Origin: Rhineura floridana
Taxonomy: Eukaryota; Chordata; Lepidosauria; Squamata; Rhineuridae
Length of the DNA stretch: 64,000 nt
Assembly: GCF_030035675.1 (NCBI RefSeq)
Contig: NC_084480.1
Coordinates: 781,501 to 845,500 of the forward strand
Direction: 5' to 3'
The notes below the pieces were generated by a model that ran no database searches, was not told the origin of the DNA, and saw only the letters and a list, made by a program, of their open reading frames with translations. A program made the position numbers and the translations under genes. Positions 1 through 11,420 of this stretch are shown piece by piece; within the stretch, counting starts at the first letter, position 1, and the number at the start of each line of letters is the position of its first letter.

Positions 1-820
1 GGATCCATCAGGCGTCTGGGGCGAACCATTCTAATAGGTCCTTTACCCCTGCAGAGGGTGTGAGGCATCGAGAAGTCTATGTTTACCAGGTAGTGATCTG
101 ACCATGACACAGGGGTGGAGGAAATCGCCCCCATCTTCAGATCACTTCCCTCCCCCCTCAGGACAAACATAAGGTCGAGAGCATGACCGGCTACATGGGT
201 GGGCCCAGTGTTACTAAGGTGCAGTTCCCAGGAAGCCATGGTTTCCAGGAAATCCCGAGGGGCCCCAGTGAGAGTGGTCTCGGCATGCACGTTGAAGTCA
301 CCCAGCACTAATAATTCTGGGGACAACGCCCGCACAGCCGAGACCACCTCTAGCACCTCGGCCAGGGAGTCTGCCGTGCAGTGGGGTGGGCGGTACACCA
401 GCAGGATCCCTAAACTGCCCTTCGGGCCCAACCTCCAGTACATGCAGTCAACAAACTTAGTCCTATGTAGAGGAGGTCTGGTAAAAACTAAAGACTCCCG
501 ATAGATGACTGCCATTCCCCCTTCCCGCCTTCCCACCCTCGGCTGTTGTGCATAACGGAAACCCGGTGGACACATGGCCTCAAGAATGGGAGCTGAGGCC
601 TCATCCAACCAGGTCTCCGTAATACATGCCAGGTCTGCCTGTCCATCCAAGATTATATCATGGATGTGTGATGTTTTTTGTACTACAGGCCTGGCATTAC
701 ACAACAACAGTCGAAGGTCGGTAGGAATCCTGCATCCCCCAGTTCTCGTCTGGTTTTGGACAGACCCGGAACACGGGATGGGTACTAAGCATCTATCCCG
801 TGTTCCCCTAATCTATTAAT
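1..820 (-). mobile_element. L2-like LINE fragment, endonuclease region
   Basis: The minus strand reads as the apurinic-type endonuclease domain of a non-LTR retrotransposon. It shows ITETWLDEA near 620-590, then LLVYRPP, LVLGDFNVHAET and, near the left edge, SWSDHYLVNI, in the order expected for this domain. The style matches the L2-like LINE at 35780-37170 rather than the CR1 copies. The piece runs off the left edge, so reverse transcriptase may continue outside. It is a decayed LINE piece with no host function. The L2 clade call rests on motif style only. Confidence 0.7.
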
Positions 821-1298
821 TAGCCCACCCCGGAGATCCCAAAGGCCTGTCCAAAGAGCCAAGTTTTCAAGGCTCGGCGAAATGTATCCAGGGAAGGGGC
901 ATGGCGAAGATCGAACGGGAGGGAGTTCCAGAGAGTGGGGGCCGCCACTGAAAATGCCCTCTCTCTGGTCCCCACCAACCTAGCTGTTTTTGTTGGTGGG
1001 ACTGAGAGAAGGCCCTGTGTGGCTGATCTAGTTGGGTGGCTTAATTGGTGGGACTGGAGGTGCTCCTTCAGGTAAACTGGACCGAAACCGTATAGGGATT
1101 TAAAGGTTAACACCAACACCTTGAATTGGGCCCGGAAAACAACTGGAAGCCAGTGTAGATGAAATAACACTGGCGTGATGTGATCACGGCGGCGGGTGTT
1201 TGTAAGCAAACGAGCCGCCACATTCTGCATCAGTTGTAATTTCCAGACCGTTTTCAAGGGTAACCCCACGTAGAGTGCATTGCAGTAGTCTAATCGAG
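821..1298 (-). mobile_element. L2-like LINE fragment, end of reverse transcriptase
   Basis: The minus strand carries the C-terminal part of an L2-like reverse transcriptase: [45 protein letters not shown] and a final [11 protein letters not shown] before a stop. The same motifs occur in the plus-strand copy near 36580-37048. Because it lies upstream (in minus sense) of the endonuclease piece at 1-820, the two belong to separate copies placed head to tail. Its upstream end is cut by the copia LTR remnant that begins near 1299. Confidence 0.75.
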
Positions 1299-1622
1299 AT
1301 TCCTTCCCGCCTTTCTCAGTGTTCTTCTCTCTTGAGAGGGGAGCAGACATCTTTTCTTTGTCTTTCCTCTCAACCAGGATGAGGGCCAGCACTGGGACCA
1401 GTGCTGGCTGCTCCAGCATAGCTAGTTAGCTAGATATAGAACTCTTTCCTATCAAGCATGTACTTCCAGAATAAAGTAGTTCTTTCTTATTTTAAAACTT
1501 AAAGTCTCTGTCTGACTAATTTGCAGGGAAGGTAGAATCTTAGTAAAGATTCAAACACACACACATAAGCTCGCTCAAAACTCTCCATTCCGCTATGCAA
1601 CTCTCTGCAGGGTCGTCCTACA
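1299..1622 (+). repeat. Copia-type LTR, 3' part
   Basis: This is the 3' two-thirds of the LTR seen whole at 3307-3794. It shares the AGAGGGGAGCAGACAT block, the AATAAAG polyadenylation signal near 1470 and the ending CCTACA. It is directly followed by the primer-binding-like GGACATTGGGCCCAGC. The 5' part is missing where it meets the L2-like LINE fragment. Confidence 0.75.
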
Positions 1623-3306
1623 GGACATTGGGCCCAGCCTCCTAAATAGTACTTGTCAAGAAAGCGCGTGTCCTCAAAGGCTTCCGCCTCCAAGTCAAAC
1701 GCAAACCCCTTCGAGGGGCCACCCACCCCGCCCCAGGCACCGCGCCATCTTCCTGCCCCCCACCATCGGAACCCCCCACCGCTGCCGCATATGACCTGCC
1801 CAAAGCGGGTCCCATTTGATCCTGGTGCAGCTGCAATGCTGCCCCTCCCCCACACACTCCCCTAGGCCCCTCTCGCCCCCTCTGCTGCCCACACCCCAGC
1901 GCTACCCTCGCCCCCTCCATAGCCTCCACTCCCTGGCTCCCAGCATCCAGGCCCCCTCCATTTTCATCGCACAACTCTTCCCGCCTATTGTTCTCCTGCT
2001 CTGCCTCAAGCACGCCCTCCCTCCGCTCCACTTAGGGCCATTTCCTCTCGACCCGGTGAGGGCACCCCTTGCTGCTGCTGCTGCTGTTCCTGTACCTGGT
2101 GCCTCGGCTCACCTCCGGTGCCTCTCACTCCCCCTGCTCCAGAGTCCCACCTCCTCCTCTCCCCCCCCCAGTCACTTCCCTTGGAGGCTTTGTCGTGCTC
2201 TGCGCCCTTTCACTCTGCGCTGGCTCCTCCTGCTGCTGCGGATGATCCGTGGGTCCCCGCAAAAACAGTCCACACCATCTGGGCAGCCCCTGCAGTCCAA
2301 GGTCCACCCCTGCCTCCACCCCCTACTGCCGTTGCCACTGCTGCTACTGCTCAGCTCCTCCGTCCCAGTGCCCTTCCATCGGCTTCCTCATCACACACCA
2401 CTCCCGGCTCTCTGCCCGGCGCCTGCGAGTAGCGACAAGCCACATTCCACACAGCATAGGGCTCTTGCACACCTCCCAGCCCTGTGAGGGAGACCTGCCT
2501 CCCTCCGTCCTGCCTACCCCCCTCCACTCCCACCACTGATCCTGCCCCTGACGCTGAGGCCGATGTTACTGCTGCCGCCGCTTCCTCCTCCTCCGGCTCC
2601 ACCCTCTCTCCCCAGGTGTCTTTCCCATCCCCCACTGAAGCCGCGCAACTGCTAACCCTGCTGCCCGCCCTGGGAAGCCCAAGGGAACAGCCCCAGCAAC
2701 GGCACAGGGATCCTCACCCGTTTGCGGGGACTCTGCCTGGGTGGGAGCCCCCTGCCGACTGCCATGCGCCTCTCCTCTGCTACTGCTGTGAGTTCATTCC
2801 GCTGTCCATCCCTCCACACCATGCTCCCTATCCGCTGGCCCAAAACCGTTCCTGCCGCTGCAGACACCGCTGCCCCCTGCACAGGCCCCTCTGCTCCGAA
2901 GTTGCTTCTTCTGGCACCTGCCACCTCCGCCGCAGCGTCTCTGCCGATCCTCTGCACGACACTGACCCGATCCCTCTGCACGCCGCACCAGTCTGCCATC
3001 CAGCTGCTTGATCAGCGTGTGCCGCTCCTTGAGGTAGACCAGGCGGTGCAGCCAATCCACATATGCCTCTCTGTCCACAGCCAAGTCTGCGTCACCAATT
3101 ACTTCCCAGATCAACGGCCACAGCACCTGGCTTTCCACTGCCTCCCAACTCCACAGAACCTCTTGAAGCGCCCGGACCATCACCCCGGCCTCCAGCCAGC
3201 TGGGCAGCTGCCTCTGGGAGGTCCGAGCCTTGCGCCTCACCAGGATGCTCTCCACCACTGCCAGAGCAGCCACGACAGGTCCTCCATGGAGACCGATGCT
3301 TCCCTT

Positions 3307-3794
3307 TGTTGGAATATATGGGGTTCAACTCCAACTTGTGGGCTGAGGCTGCATGGGGTTAAAAAGGGTAGCTAGAGAGGAGACCTTCTGGTTGCTAGGC
3401 TATACCTGTCCTTTGATCTCCTGCTGCTGTCTCTTCCTTCCTACTAGACTGATATGCAGAGGATGTTGATCCCAGTTCCTTCCCTCCTTCCCAGTCTTCT
3501 TCTTTCTCTCAAGAGGGGAGCAGACATATTTCTTTGTCTCTCCCTCTCTTCCAGCATGATGGCGAGCACTGGGCTCAGTGCTTGCTGCTCCAACTTAGCT
3601 TGTTAGCTAGATATAGGACTCTTTCCTATCAAACATGTACTTCCAGAATAAAGTAGTTGTTTCTTATTTTACAGCTTAAAGTCTCTGTCTGACTATTTTG
3701 CAGGGAAGGTAGAATCTTAGCAAAGATTCAAACACACACACATAAGCTCGCTCAAAACTCTCCGTTCCGCAGCGCACCTCTGCAGGGTCCTACA
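3307..3794 (+). repeat. Copia-type LTR, complete
   Basis: The LTR is 488 bp, opens with TGTTGGAATATATGGGGTTC and ends CCTACA. It holds an AATAAAG signal near 3651 and is followed by a primer-binding-like GGACATTGGGCCCAGC. It closely resembles the LTR at 62588-63060, so both belong to one family. Confidence 0.8.
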
Positions 3795-4417
3795 GGACAT
3801 TGGGCCCAGCGTCCTATACCCTTTAAGGGCATCCAGTAACGGCTGCTGGGTCCACTTGAGCCATTGCAGAACCCCATCTTGACTCAGCTTAGTCAGGTTC
3901 GGGGCCGTGGGCGCCTCCTACGTGGTGCTGTACCCCACTACAAACCCCCACAGCCCCACAAGGTTCAACTCCAAATAGGGGGCCTCCAGCAGTCACTCAT
4001 GAGAGTCGTGACAGCCATAGAAAAGCTGCTCTCTTCACTTTCGGAGGATGCTGGCCTCCCTCGTAGTCGGCGCTGGGGCTGCTGCCTCTGCCCACTGCAG
4101 CCCAGGCTCACTCTCTCCGACCCTCTCTTCCTCCTCCTCCTCCCAAGCGCCCCTTGACCTCTCTGGCCCACCAGACCCCTCTGCCCCTGCCAGGTGCACG
4201 CCCACTGGGCACTTCGCCCACTCCTCTTGACCCTCCTGCACTCCTTGCTTCGCTGCCTCCATCAACACCCAGGAGTAAGGGGCAGACGGATCAGGAGATG
4301 ACTCCCTGTCCTTGTCGGCCCTCGCTGCCCCTTCCACCCCCTCCCCTTTGCCCCATAGCCACTGCGGAGGCCAAGCTGGGCTCCACTCCAAAGTACCAAA
4401 CACTCGTTGAGAAGGGG

Positions 4418-4904
4418 TGTTGGAAGTGGCGCAAGAGCAACTCCTGTCTTGTTCTTTTGTTTATGTTCCAGAAGGGAGATAGAGTTTGGGTCCTTCAGAT
4501 GGCTAGGCTTGCCTACCTTTACCTGCGATGCTCTGACTGGCTTCCTTCCGTCATCGTTAGACTGATACGTCTGCCCCTCCTCCTTCCGCCCTTTCCTCTC
4601 TTCTCCACTGTCCGAGAGAGAGGAGACACCTTTGTCTCTGCGCTCTCACTCCTGAGCCATCAGGGCAACTCCCAAACCTGGGCGTTGCGCCTCCGACTTA
4701 GTTAGTTAGTTAGAACTAGGTTTGCCTTTCCTCTCTACTCTGTATTCCTATAAATAAAGGAGCTTTTCTTATTTTACTAAGTCTCCAGTCTCAGTGATGC
4801 TGACGCAGGGTAAAAGCCTGCTTTCTTAGGCAAACGCACACACACACTGGCACACTCGCATTTCAGACCGCTGTTACTCTCTGCTTACCTAATTTAGCAC
4901 AACA
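4418..4904 (+). repeat. Copia-type LTR, diverged subfamily
   Basis: The repeat starts TGTTGGAAGTGG and ends CACAACA. It keeps the family layout: a GACTGATACGTCTGCCC block, a TTAGTTAGTTAG block, ATAAATAAAGGAG as poly(A) signal and a late run of AC dinucleotides. Sequence identity to the other LTRs is patchy, so it is an older or separate subfamily. Confidence 0.65.
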
Positions 4905-5181
4905 GCAATCCCCTCGCTGCCTCAGCAGTCCTCCCCAGCAAACAAAGCCCCGCCTGCAGCACTCTTCACCAAACAGCCTCCCACGGCTGCCCTGGGGAGG
5001 TCCCCAAACAATCGAGATAACTCCTCCAAATTCCACCGCTCCCCCTCACACTCTGCACCGGCACGCTCCCCACAGCTTCCCCCCAGACCCCGACCTCCGG
5101 AGCCGAGGCACCAGACCATTTTAAGGTCCCATACTCCACTTTCCCAAAGGCAACCCAGGAGCTAGAAGCAAACAGAACCAC

Positions 5182-6370
5182 TCCCTATGGCTGCAGGGGT
5201 TAGGGTTAGGCCATTAACCTCTAAATCCCCAGTTGCCGGAGAGCCAGCCAGCCAGTTCACCCTCGGACTGCCTCCTCCCTTGGATCTCATTAGGAGGAGC
5301 TCTGTGAGATCTTGTCTCTGCATCAGATCCAGGCCTTTGTCACGCCCCCCACCCCACTCCAAAAGCAAGGCGGGCATTTCTTTTCACTACTCTGCCTGGT
5401 TAAGTGCCACCCACCACCACAACCAAGGGATGGAACGGGGGGGGGTGTCCCCCTTGCCAGGGGCCAGGAAGATCCATTGAAAGCAAAACTTCCCAGCCCC
5501 TGCAAAAAGAGATGCGTCCAAGGAAGAATCTGAAGGATTCTGGGCCTTCCTGGCCCCACTCACACCACGCTGAGCAGGTCTGCCCCCCCCAGCCCAGCAA
5601 GATAAAGTAAAGCCTACCTGCTCACACTGTATTTGTGTTCTCTTCTCAGGGTCCAGCCAAAGCCTTCTTGGCCTCTCCTCTCTGGAGCAGCCACAAAATC
5701 TGTAAATCGGGGGGGGGGGGAGGGAGACAAGTAAAGCTAAAAAATACAGGAGAGGGTTAATCACACACTGGCTGAAACAGATTAGGGTACAATCACCCCA
5801 ATCTTTTCAGAGCCCTTGAAGCAGGAGGTGGCTCTGGGACCAGGGCAAGCCAAAGAAGAGACACCCCCTCCAGCTGCCCCCAGGCAAAGGGCAGGGCCTG
5901 AAGGCTCAGTCAGTCTCTGACCGCAGCCAGGATGCCCAGAAGCAGCTGAGGCTGCCAAAGGAGGCTTCCCCCCCCCCCAATCATCATCTCCTGTGGGAAT
6001 GTGCGTCATCCCTGGTGGGCTGTTATGAGTTTCCTAATGAAAGGCAAACAGCTCCCCCCAACACACACACACACTTGCCAAGCCTGCTACGTTGGTCATT
6101 GACTCCACCAGCCAAAGTCAACAAATAGCAAAGATGTGAGCGCATGGCGGGGGAGGAAGAGGTCTGCAAAAAGCTGGCTGCGGAGGAGAGGGAGCGGGCT
6201 CCTGGGGGTCAGCACATGGGGGCACCCCAGCAGCACATAAATGGGAGCACCCCACAACCCAGACACTGCAGAAAGCAGCACTTGGGTAGCCAGCCTTGGT
6301 GAGACGTGGAGTGCTAGTGACCCCCACTCTGGCGTCTCTCTCTCTCTTCCTCCCCCACCCCCACCCTCAC
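5182..6370. other. Intergenic, no gene seen
   Basis: No coding region is supported. The stretch holds G and C homopolymer runs (about 5439, 5710, 5970) and a short AC run near 6062. Open frames here have low-complexity or random composition. Confidence 0.6.
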
Positions 6371-9026
6371 TCATAGAATCATAGAATCATAGAGTTGGAA
6401 GGGGCCTTGTAGGCCATCGAGTCCAACCCCCTGCTCACAGCAGGAAATCCACAGCTAGAGCATCTCCCGCAGATAGCTGTCCAGCCTCTGCTTGAAGACA
6501 TCCAGCGAAGGGGATCCCACCACCTCCCTAGGCAGTCGGTTCCATTGCCGAACTGCCCTTACTGTCAAGAAGTTCCTTCTAATGTCCAATCTGAATCTAC
6601 GCTCCTGCAACTTAAAACCATTAGACCTAGTCCTACCCTCTGGGGCAGCAGAGAACAAATCTGTACCCTCCTCTATGTGACAGCCCTTCAGGTACTTAAA
6701 GAGTGCAATCATGTCACCCCTCAGCCTTCTCTTCACCAGACTGAACATGCCAAGTTCCTTCAACCTTTCCTCATAAGACTTGTTCTCCATACCGGCTATC
6801 ATCCTCGTCGCCCTCTTCTGAACCCGCTCTAACTTGTCTATATCTTTCTTAAAATGAGGCGCCCAGAACTGAACGCAGTATTCCAGATGAGGCCTGACTA
6901 ATGCAGAATATAGTGGGACTATTACTTCCCTCGACCTGGAAACTATGGCTCTGTTTATGCAGCCTAAAACCGTGTTTGCCTTTTTTGCCGCAGCATCACA
7001 CTGCTGGGTCATGCTCAACTTGCGATCCACTACAATTCCAAGGTCCTTCTCACACGCACTACTGCTAAGCCGGGTATTTCCCATCCTGTACCCGTGCATT
7101 TTGTTTTTGTGGCCTAAATGCAGAATCCTGCATTTGTCTTTATTGAATGTCATTTTATTAATTTCAGCCCAATTTCCTAGTCTATCCAGGTCCCTTTGGA
7201 TTTTATTCCTGTCTTCCATTGTGTTAGCTATCCCTCCCAGTTTCGTATCATCCGCAAACTTCATAAGGCTTCCCTCCACCCCATCATCTAAGTCATTGAT
7301 AAAAATGTTGAAGAGTATAGGCCCCAGGACAGAACCCTGTGGCACTTTGCTCGAAACCTCCTTCCAGTCCGAAGCAGAGCCACCGACGACCACTCTTTGA
7401 GTACGGTTTTCCAACCAGTTGTGAATCCACCTGACAGTATTTCCATGTAGTCCGCATTTGACCAGTTTGCTAATCAAAAGGTCGTGGGGGACTTTGTCAA
7501 ACGCTTTGCTGAAATCTAGATATTTTAATGTTTTAATGGTTTAGTGATCTTAATATTACATTATTGTTGTTATGTATCTGTATTTTTATATTTTGTGATT
7601 TTTGTTGATTTATTGTATTATCTTATGTTGTACACCGCCCAGGGAGCCGTTGGTTATGGGCGGTTTATAAATGAAATTAAACTAAACTAAACTAAACTAG
7701 ATAGATGATATCTACAGCATTTCCATCATCTACTAAGCTACTGACCCGATCATAAAAAGAGATGAGATTAGTTTGACAGGATTTTTTCTTGACAAACCTA
7801 TGCTGGCTCCTACTAATCACAGCATTGTCATCTAGATAGTTGCCAATGGACTCTTTTATTATTCTAATATCTTTCCCGGTATTGAAGTCAGACTGACCGG
7901 CCTGTAATTCCCCAGATCTTCTTTTTTACCCTTTTTAAAGAGCGGGACGACGTTTGCCCGTCTCCAATCCTCCGGCACCTCTCCAGTTCTCCAGGATTTC
8001 TCAAAGATGATGGCAAGAGGTTCCGAGAGTACATCCGCAAGTTCCTTCAATACTCTGGGATGCAGTTCAGCAGGCCCTGGAGATTTGAACTCCTTTAGGT
8101 TAACTAGGTATTTCCTGACTATCTCCTTATCAATCTTGAATTGCAATCGCGACCCCTTACTGAGATTGCTACCGATGCAAGGTTGCACACTGTTCCCTTT
8201 TTGGGAGAAAACGGAGGCAAAATAGGCATTGAGCAGTTCTGCCTTTTCCTTGTTATCTGTCAACATTTTGCCATCCTCACTGAGCAGCAGTCCCACCGTT
8301 TCCTTGGTCTTTCTCTTGCTTCGAACGTATTTTCTCCCAATTCAATTTCAATCTGAAAAAACCCTTTTTGTTGTTCCTCGCTTCCCTCGCCAGCCTCAGC
8401 TCATTCTGGGTTTTAGCTTTCCTTACGCTATTCCTGCAAGCCTGAGCCGCTCGGCGGTACTCTTCCTTGGTGATGCGTCCTTCCTTCCATTTTTATACAT
8501 GCTCTTTTTTATTTTTACCTCCTCCACCAGTCTTCCATGTAGCCACATTGGGCTTTTCCGATGTCTTCCGTTTTTCTTCCTCTTTGGAATTGTTTGCGAT
8601 TGTGCTTTTTGTAATACGTTCTTCATGAACTCCCACACTTCTTGGGCTCCTTTTTTCTTTAGTCTATCTAGCCACGGGATCCTACCCATCATTTCCCTGA
8701 GCTTGCTAAAATCAGCTTTCCTGAAATCCAAGGTCCATATTTGACTATATTCTTCTTTGGCTTTCCCCAGAATCACGAATTCCAGCATTACGTGGTCACT
8801 TTCCCCCAAGGTACCGACCGCTTTAATTCCCATGACCAATTCGTCCGTGTTAGTTAAGATCAGGTCCAGGATTGCCGATCCCCTTGTTCCTTCTTCTACT
8901 TTTTGAAAGAGGAAATTATCAGCAAGGCCCATCAGGAATTTGTTGGAGGCTTTGTGCTTCGCAGAGTTTGTCTCCCAGCAGATATCCGGGTAGTTGAAGT
9001 CCCCCATCACTACTACTTCTTGCCTC
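6371..9026 (-). mobile_element. CR1 LINE, 5'-truncated, with nested insertion
   Basis: The minus strand encodes CR1 ORF2 from the end of the endonuclease (VVVMGDFNYPDICW near 9020) through reverse transcriptase ([25 protein letters not shown]) to the C-terminus SLDVFKQRLDSYLREML. The 3' end at 6371 shows the 8-bp tandem ATTCTATG repeat typical of CR1. The element is split by an L2-like tail at 7521-7696 and carries small indels that break the frame near 7870 and 8330. It is nearly identical by eye to the copy at 37231-40075, so it is fairly young. It is dead: truncated, interrupted and frameshifted. Confidence 0.92.
7521..7696 (+). mobile_element. L2-like LINE 3' tail nested in CR1
   Basis: This 176-bp insert ends in short tandem TAAAC units, as L2-type elements do, and contains the GTTGTACACCGCCCAG block also found at 63320-63350. 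It is flanked by a 5-bp duplication CTAGA (7516-7520 and 7697-7701). The uninterrupted CR1 copy at 38370 has only one CTAGA here, so this is an insertion and not a deletion elsewhere. Confidence 0.8.
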
Positions 9027-10379
9027 CTGGCCAGCAAGTGCTGATGGTCTTTCCATTTTAGGTGGTGGGGGGAGAACTGGAGAGCCCCCCCAGTGAGTCC
9101 TTTCTCTGAAGCATCACTGCCCAAGGCACAAAGGAGGAGGTGGAGGAGGAGGCATCTCTCAACCGCCAGGATTCAAACTGAGGATTCTTTAAGCAAGGCC
9201 AGTAATACCTCAAAGAATGTTACTGGGGAGGTGGAGTCAAGGAAGGGGAAAAGGGTCACTCCTCTCTTTTTCCAGGCGCTGTGATGGATGGGGGGTGCAG
9301 TACCAAGGAGAAGCCATTACTGCAGATTCCTTCTCCCTCTGAAGTTAGTCTTGACTGTGACGCAAAAGCCACAACAGGGACCGTCTTTGGGCCAGGGGCT
9401 CCCAGGCTGAGCCAGACATGGCTCCCAAATAGCAGGGGCGGGCAGGGTGCAGTGGAAGCCAGAGGCACTCTTGAGACCCCAATGGAGGGAGGGGGCAGGA
9501 GGGGCTCCTTTCCTTCCACCCTTCGGGCCTGGCGCGGGCTACTACCAGGACCTGTTTGCGCCTGCGCAGCTTCCCCACAGAAAGATCCTCCTGCCCTGTC
9601 AAGAACTTAAGTGGCGCACTGCAGCTGGATCCAACCCAGCGGCCTCTCTGCAGACCCACATCTCTTTTCCCAGAGGGGTGGCCAGATGCCCCAAAGGGAC
9701 CCGAGTGCAACTGCAGCACTATCCCTGCTGCTGCTCCCCAACTGGGATTCTGCTAAAGAAAGCTGGAGCTGGCCTGCCTGGCCCACGCGTGGGGAGTGCA
9801 GGGCCTGTTGGCAGCCTGGTCGAGTGGGAGGTTGGGAAGGGTGTGGGCTGGAGGGATCAAAAAATGGCCCCAGCCCATGAAAGGCCACCTTCCACGCATG
9901 TGAGGAAGGCAGATGTTCATGGCATTACGGGCAGACATCCTGCCGAGCTGAGCCTGGTCAGGGAGACATCGTGCACTTCCCCTGTAAGACCCCTGAGCAA
10001 CCTCCACGAAGAGGGTCTCCAGATCCCACTGCAGAGACTCTGCCCCAGTGGCTTGCGGCTACCGAGGCCTGTCTCTGTGGAGGCCCAACTGGGGCCGGCC
10101 GCTGATCAGTCACAGAGATTCCAGCCTGGCCACTCAGCAAGTTTCCTCCTCCTCGCCCTGCCTGGACATCTTTGGCTGTCAAGAAGGGCATCTTTGGCCC
10201 CATGGCAGGATGGGGAATCTGGCCTTTGCCAGGGCCACTTCCTGCTGGCCAGGCCCAGTTTCCGTTCTCTTCCCAGCCCACTTTTGAGAAGCGGGCCTGG
10301 CTCGCGACAGAGCAGCTGCTCCTGGAGGCTCCCCCTGCGGGCCCCGTGCAGGGCAGCTGGCTCAGGAAGCGCCAGCGGG
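9027..10379. other. Intergenic, no gene seen
   Basis: The stretch is moderately GC-rich with long open frames on both strands, including one of 368 codons starting at 9447. None shows a known domain, and the residue content (Pro, Gly, Ser, Arg, Leu) is what GC-rich noncoding DNA gives. No splice-consistent exon was found. Confidence 0.5.
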
Positions 10380-11420
10380 CCGGGCCAGGCTATTCTTAGC
10401 CGCGGATGCCTGGAGGATCCCGAGGGCTGCGCGCCCACCGTCCATCCCGCCGTCCAGGCACCCGAGTGGCTGCTCAGGCGGCAGATGGCCCTTCGCCCCT
10501 GCTATCCCAGGCACAATGGCACGGGGGCGGGGCAGGGCTCTTCTCTCATTTAACGTACCATTTTTAGACGGGAGGCCCAAAGCGAGAGGGGTGGCGCCTT
10601 TCGCTTCTGTCTAGAGAGGCCCCGCCCGCCAAGGTGTTCCAGCTCCTCGCCTCTATAAACAGCTGCCCCAGAAGCAAAGCGGCCCTCCCTTTCTGGTTCT
10701 AGCACTCTCCCGCCTTTTAAAAGATTTGCATAAATAGTGTTTATTGTTTTAAAGCACACCCTCTCGCCAGCACATGTGTATCGGGGGAGGGGCTTTTCCA
10801 GGGTGGCCCCTTACATTCTGGCGGCGGCGAAGGTCGCCTTGCCTCCTTCCAGACAGGCGCTTAAGCCTTTGCTCTTCCGACAGGCATTTCTTAGTGGGGC
10901 CTTTGGGGTTGGCGTCCCCGGGGGGCTCAGGCAGCTGGCGCGCGACACGGAACCGGCGAGGGCCTCTGCGGAGCCACCCAGAGCGCTCCTCTCCCGCTGG
11001 CAGGCATGACCCCGCCCAGTCGCCGGGAGATGCGCGGCGGCAAAGTCGCCTCCCGCAGCGCCCGCCGCAGCCGGCAAGGCAGCGCTCCTCCGCGGCTCCA
11101 CCTACCGCTCACCCGGCAAGCAGCACTTTCCCCGGGAACAAGAGAGGCATTATCCTGCCGGCTGCTCGTGCCGGTCGTGCCGCCGACCCCGCCTGCTCCC
11201 CGCCGGGGCCCCAGAGACCTCGCCCTGCCCGGCAGGCAGCAGCCACGCAGCCCTTCCAGCGGCTGTGCCGGGGAGAGCGAAGGCCTGGGCACAAGGTGCT
11301 AAATTTAGACCGTGGGTGAGGCGAGGCGAGGGAAGAGAGCGAGCATTGTCCTCCCCTTCCCTGCGCCGCTGAAGGAGGGGGCGCGGAGGGGAAATTCTGA
11401 CCGCGGTGGGGAAAAGGGAG
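10380..11420. other. Orphan CpG-rich block
   Basis: CpG is frequent here, especially 10800-11300, at a level otherwise seen only at the HINT2 and TAF1C promoters. An ATTTGCAT octamer lies near 10724 and a TATAAA near 10655. No convincing first exon follows on either strand. It could be the promoter of a noncoding RNA or of a gene outside the window to the left. Confidence 0.45.

Larger units (their letters stand above)
1299..5181 (+). mobile_element. Ty1/copia-type LTR cluster, broken fossil
   Basis: Three plus-oriented LTRs (1299-1622 truncated, 3307-3794, 4418-4904) alternate with GC-rich internal segments. The complete LTRs open with TGTTGGAA, as Drosophila copia does. The first two are followed by GGACATTGGGCCCAGC, close to the copia primer-binding site GGTTATGGGCCCAG, which pairs with an initiator-tRNA-Met half. 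The third LTR is a diverged relative. No gag, integrase or RT is recognisable; the longest open stretches of the internal segments lie antisense to the LTRs. The layout LTR-internal-LTR-internal-LTR suggests tandem or nested insertion. It is broken throughout; a non-autonomous derivative is the best guess. Confidence 0.7.

Noticed and set aside
1816-3375. Pro- and Ser-rich plus-strand frames of up to 223 codons
   Set aside because: Composition follows the C-rich strand inside the copia-type cluster; no domain or family match.
6371-6400. Short tandem ATTCTATG units as a possible CRISPR-like or satellite array
   Set aside because: They are the normal 3' end of CR1 LINEs, seen again at 37231 and 41921.
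9447-10553. Plus-strand open frame of 368 codons
   Set aside because: No domain, GC-driven residue composition, equally long frames on the other strand, and no intron or promoter logic.
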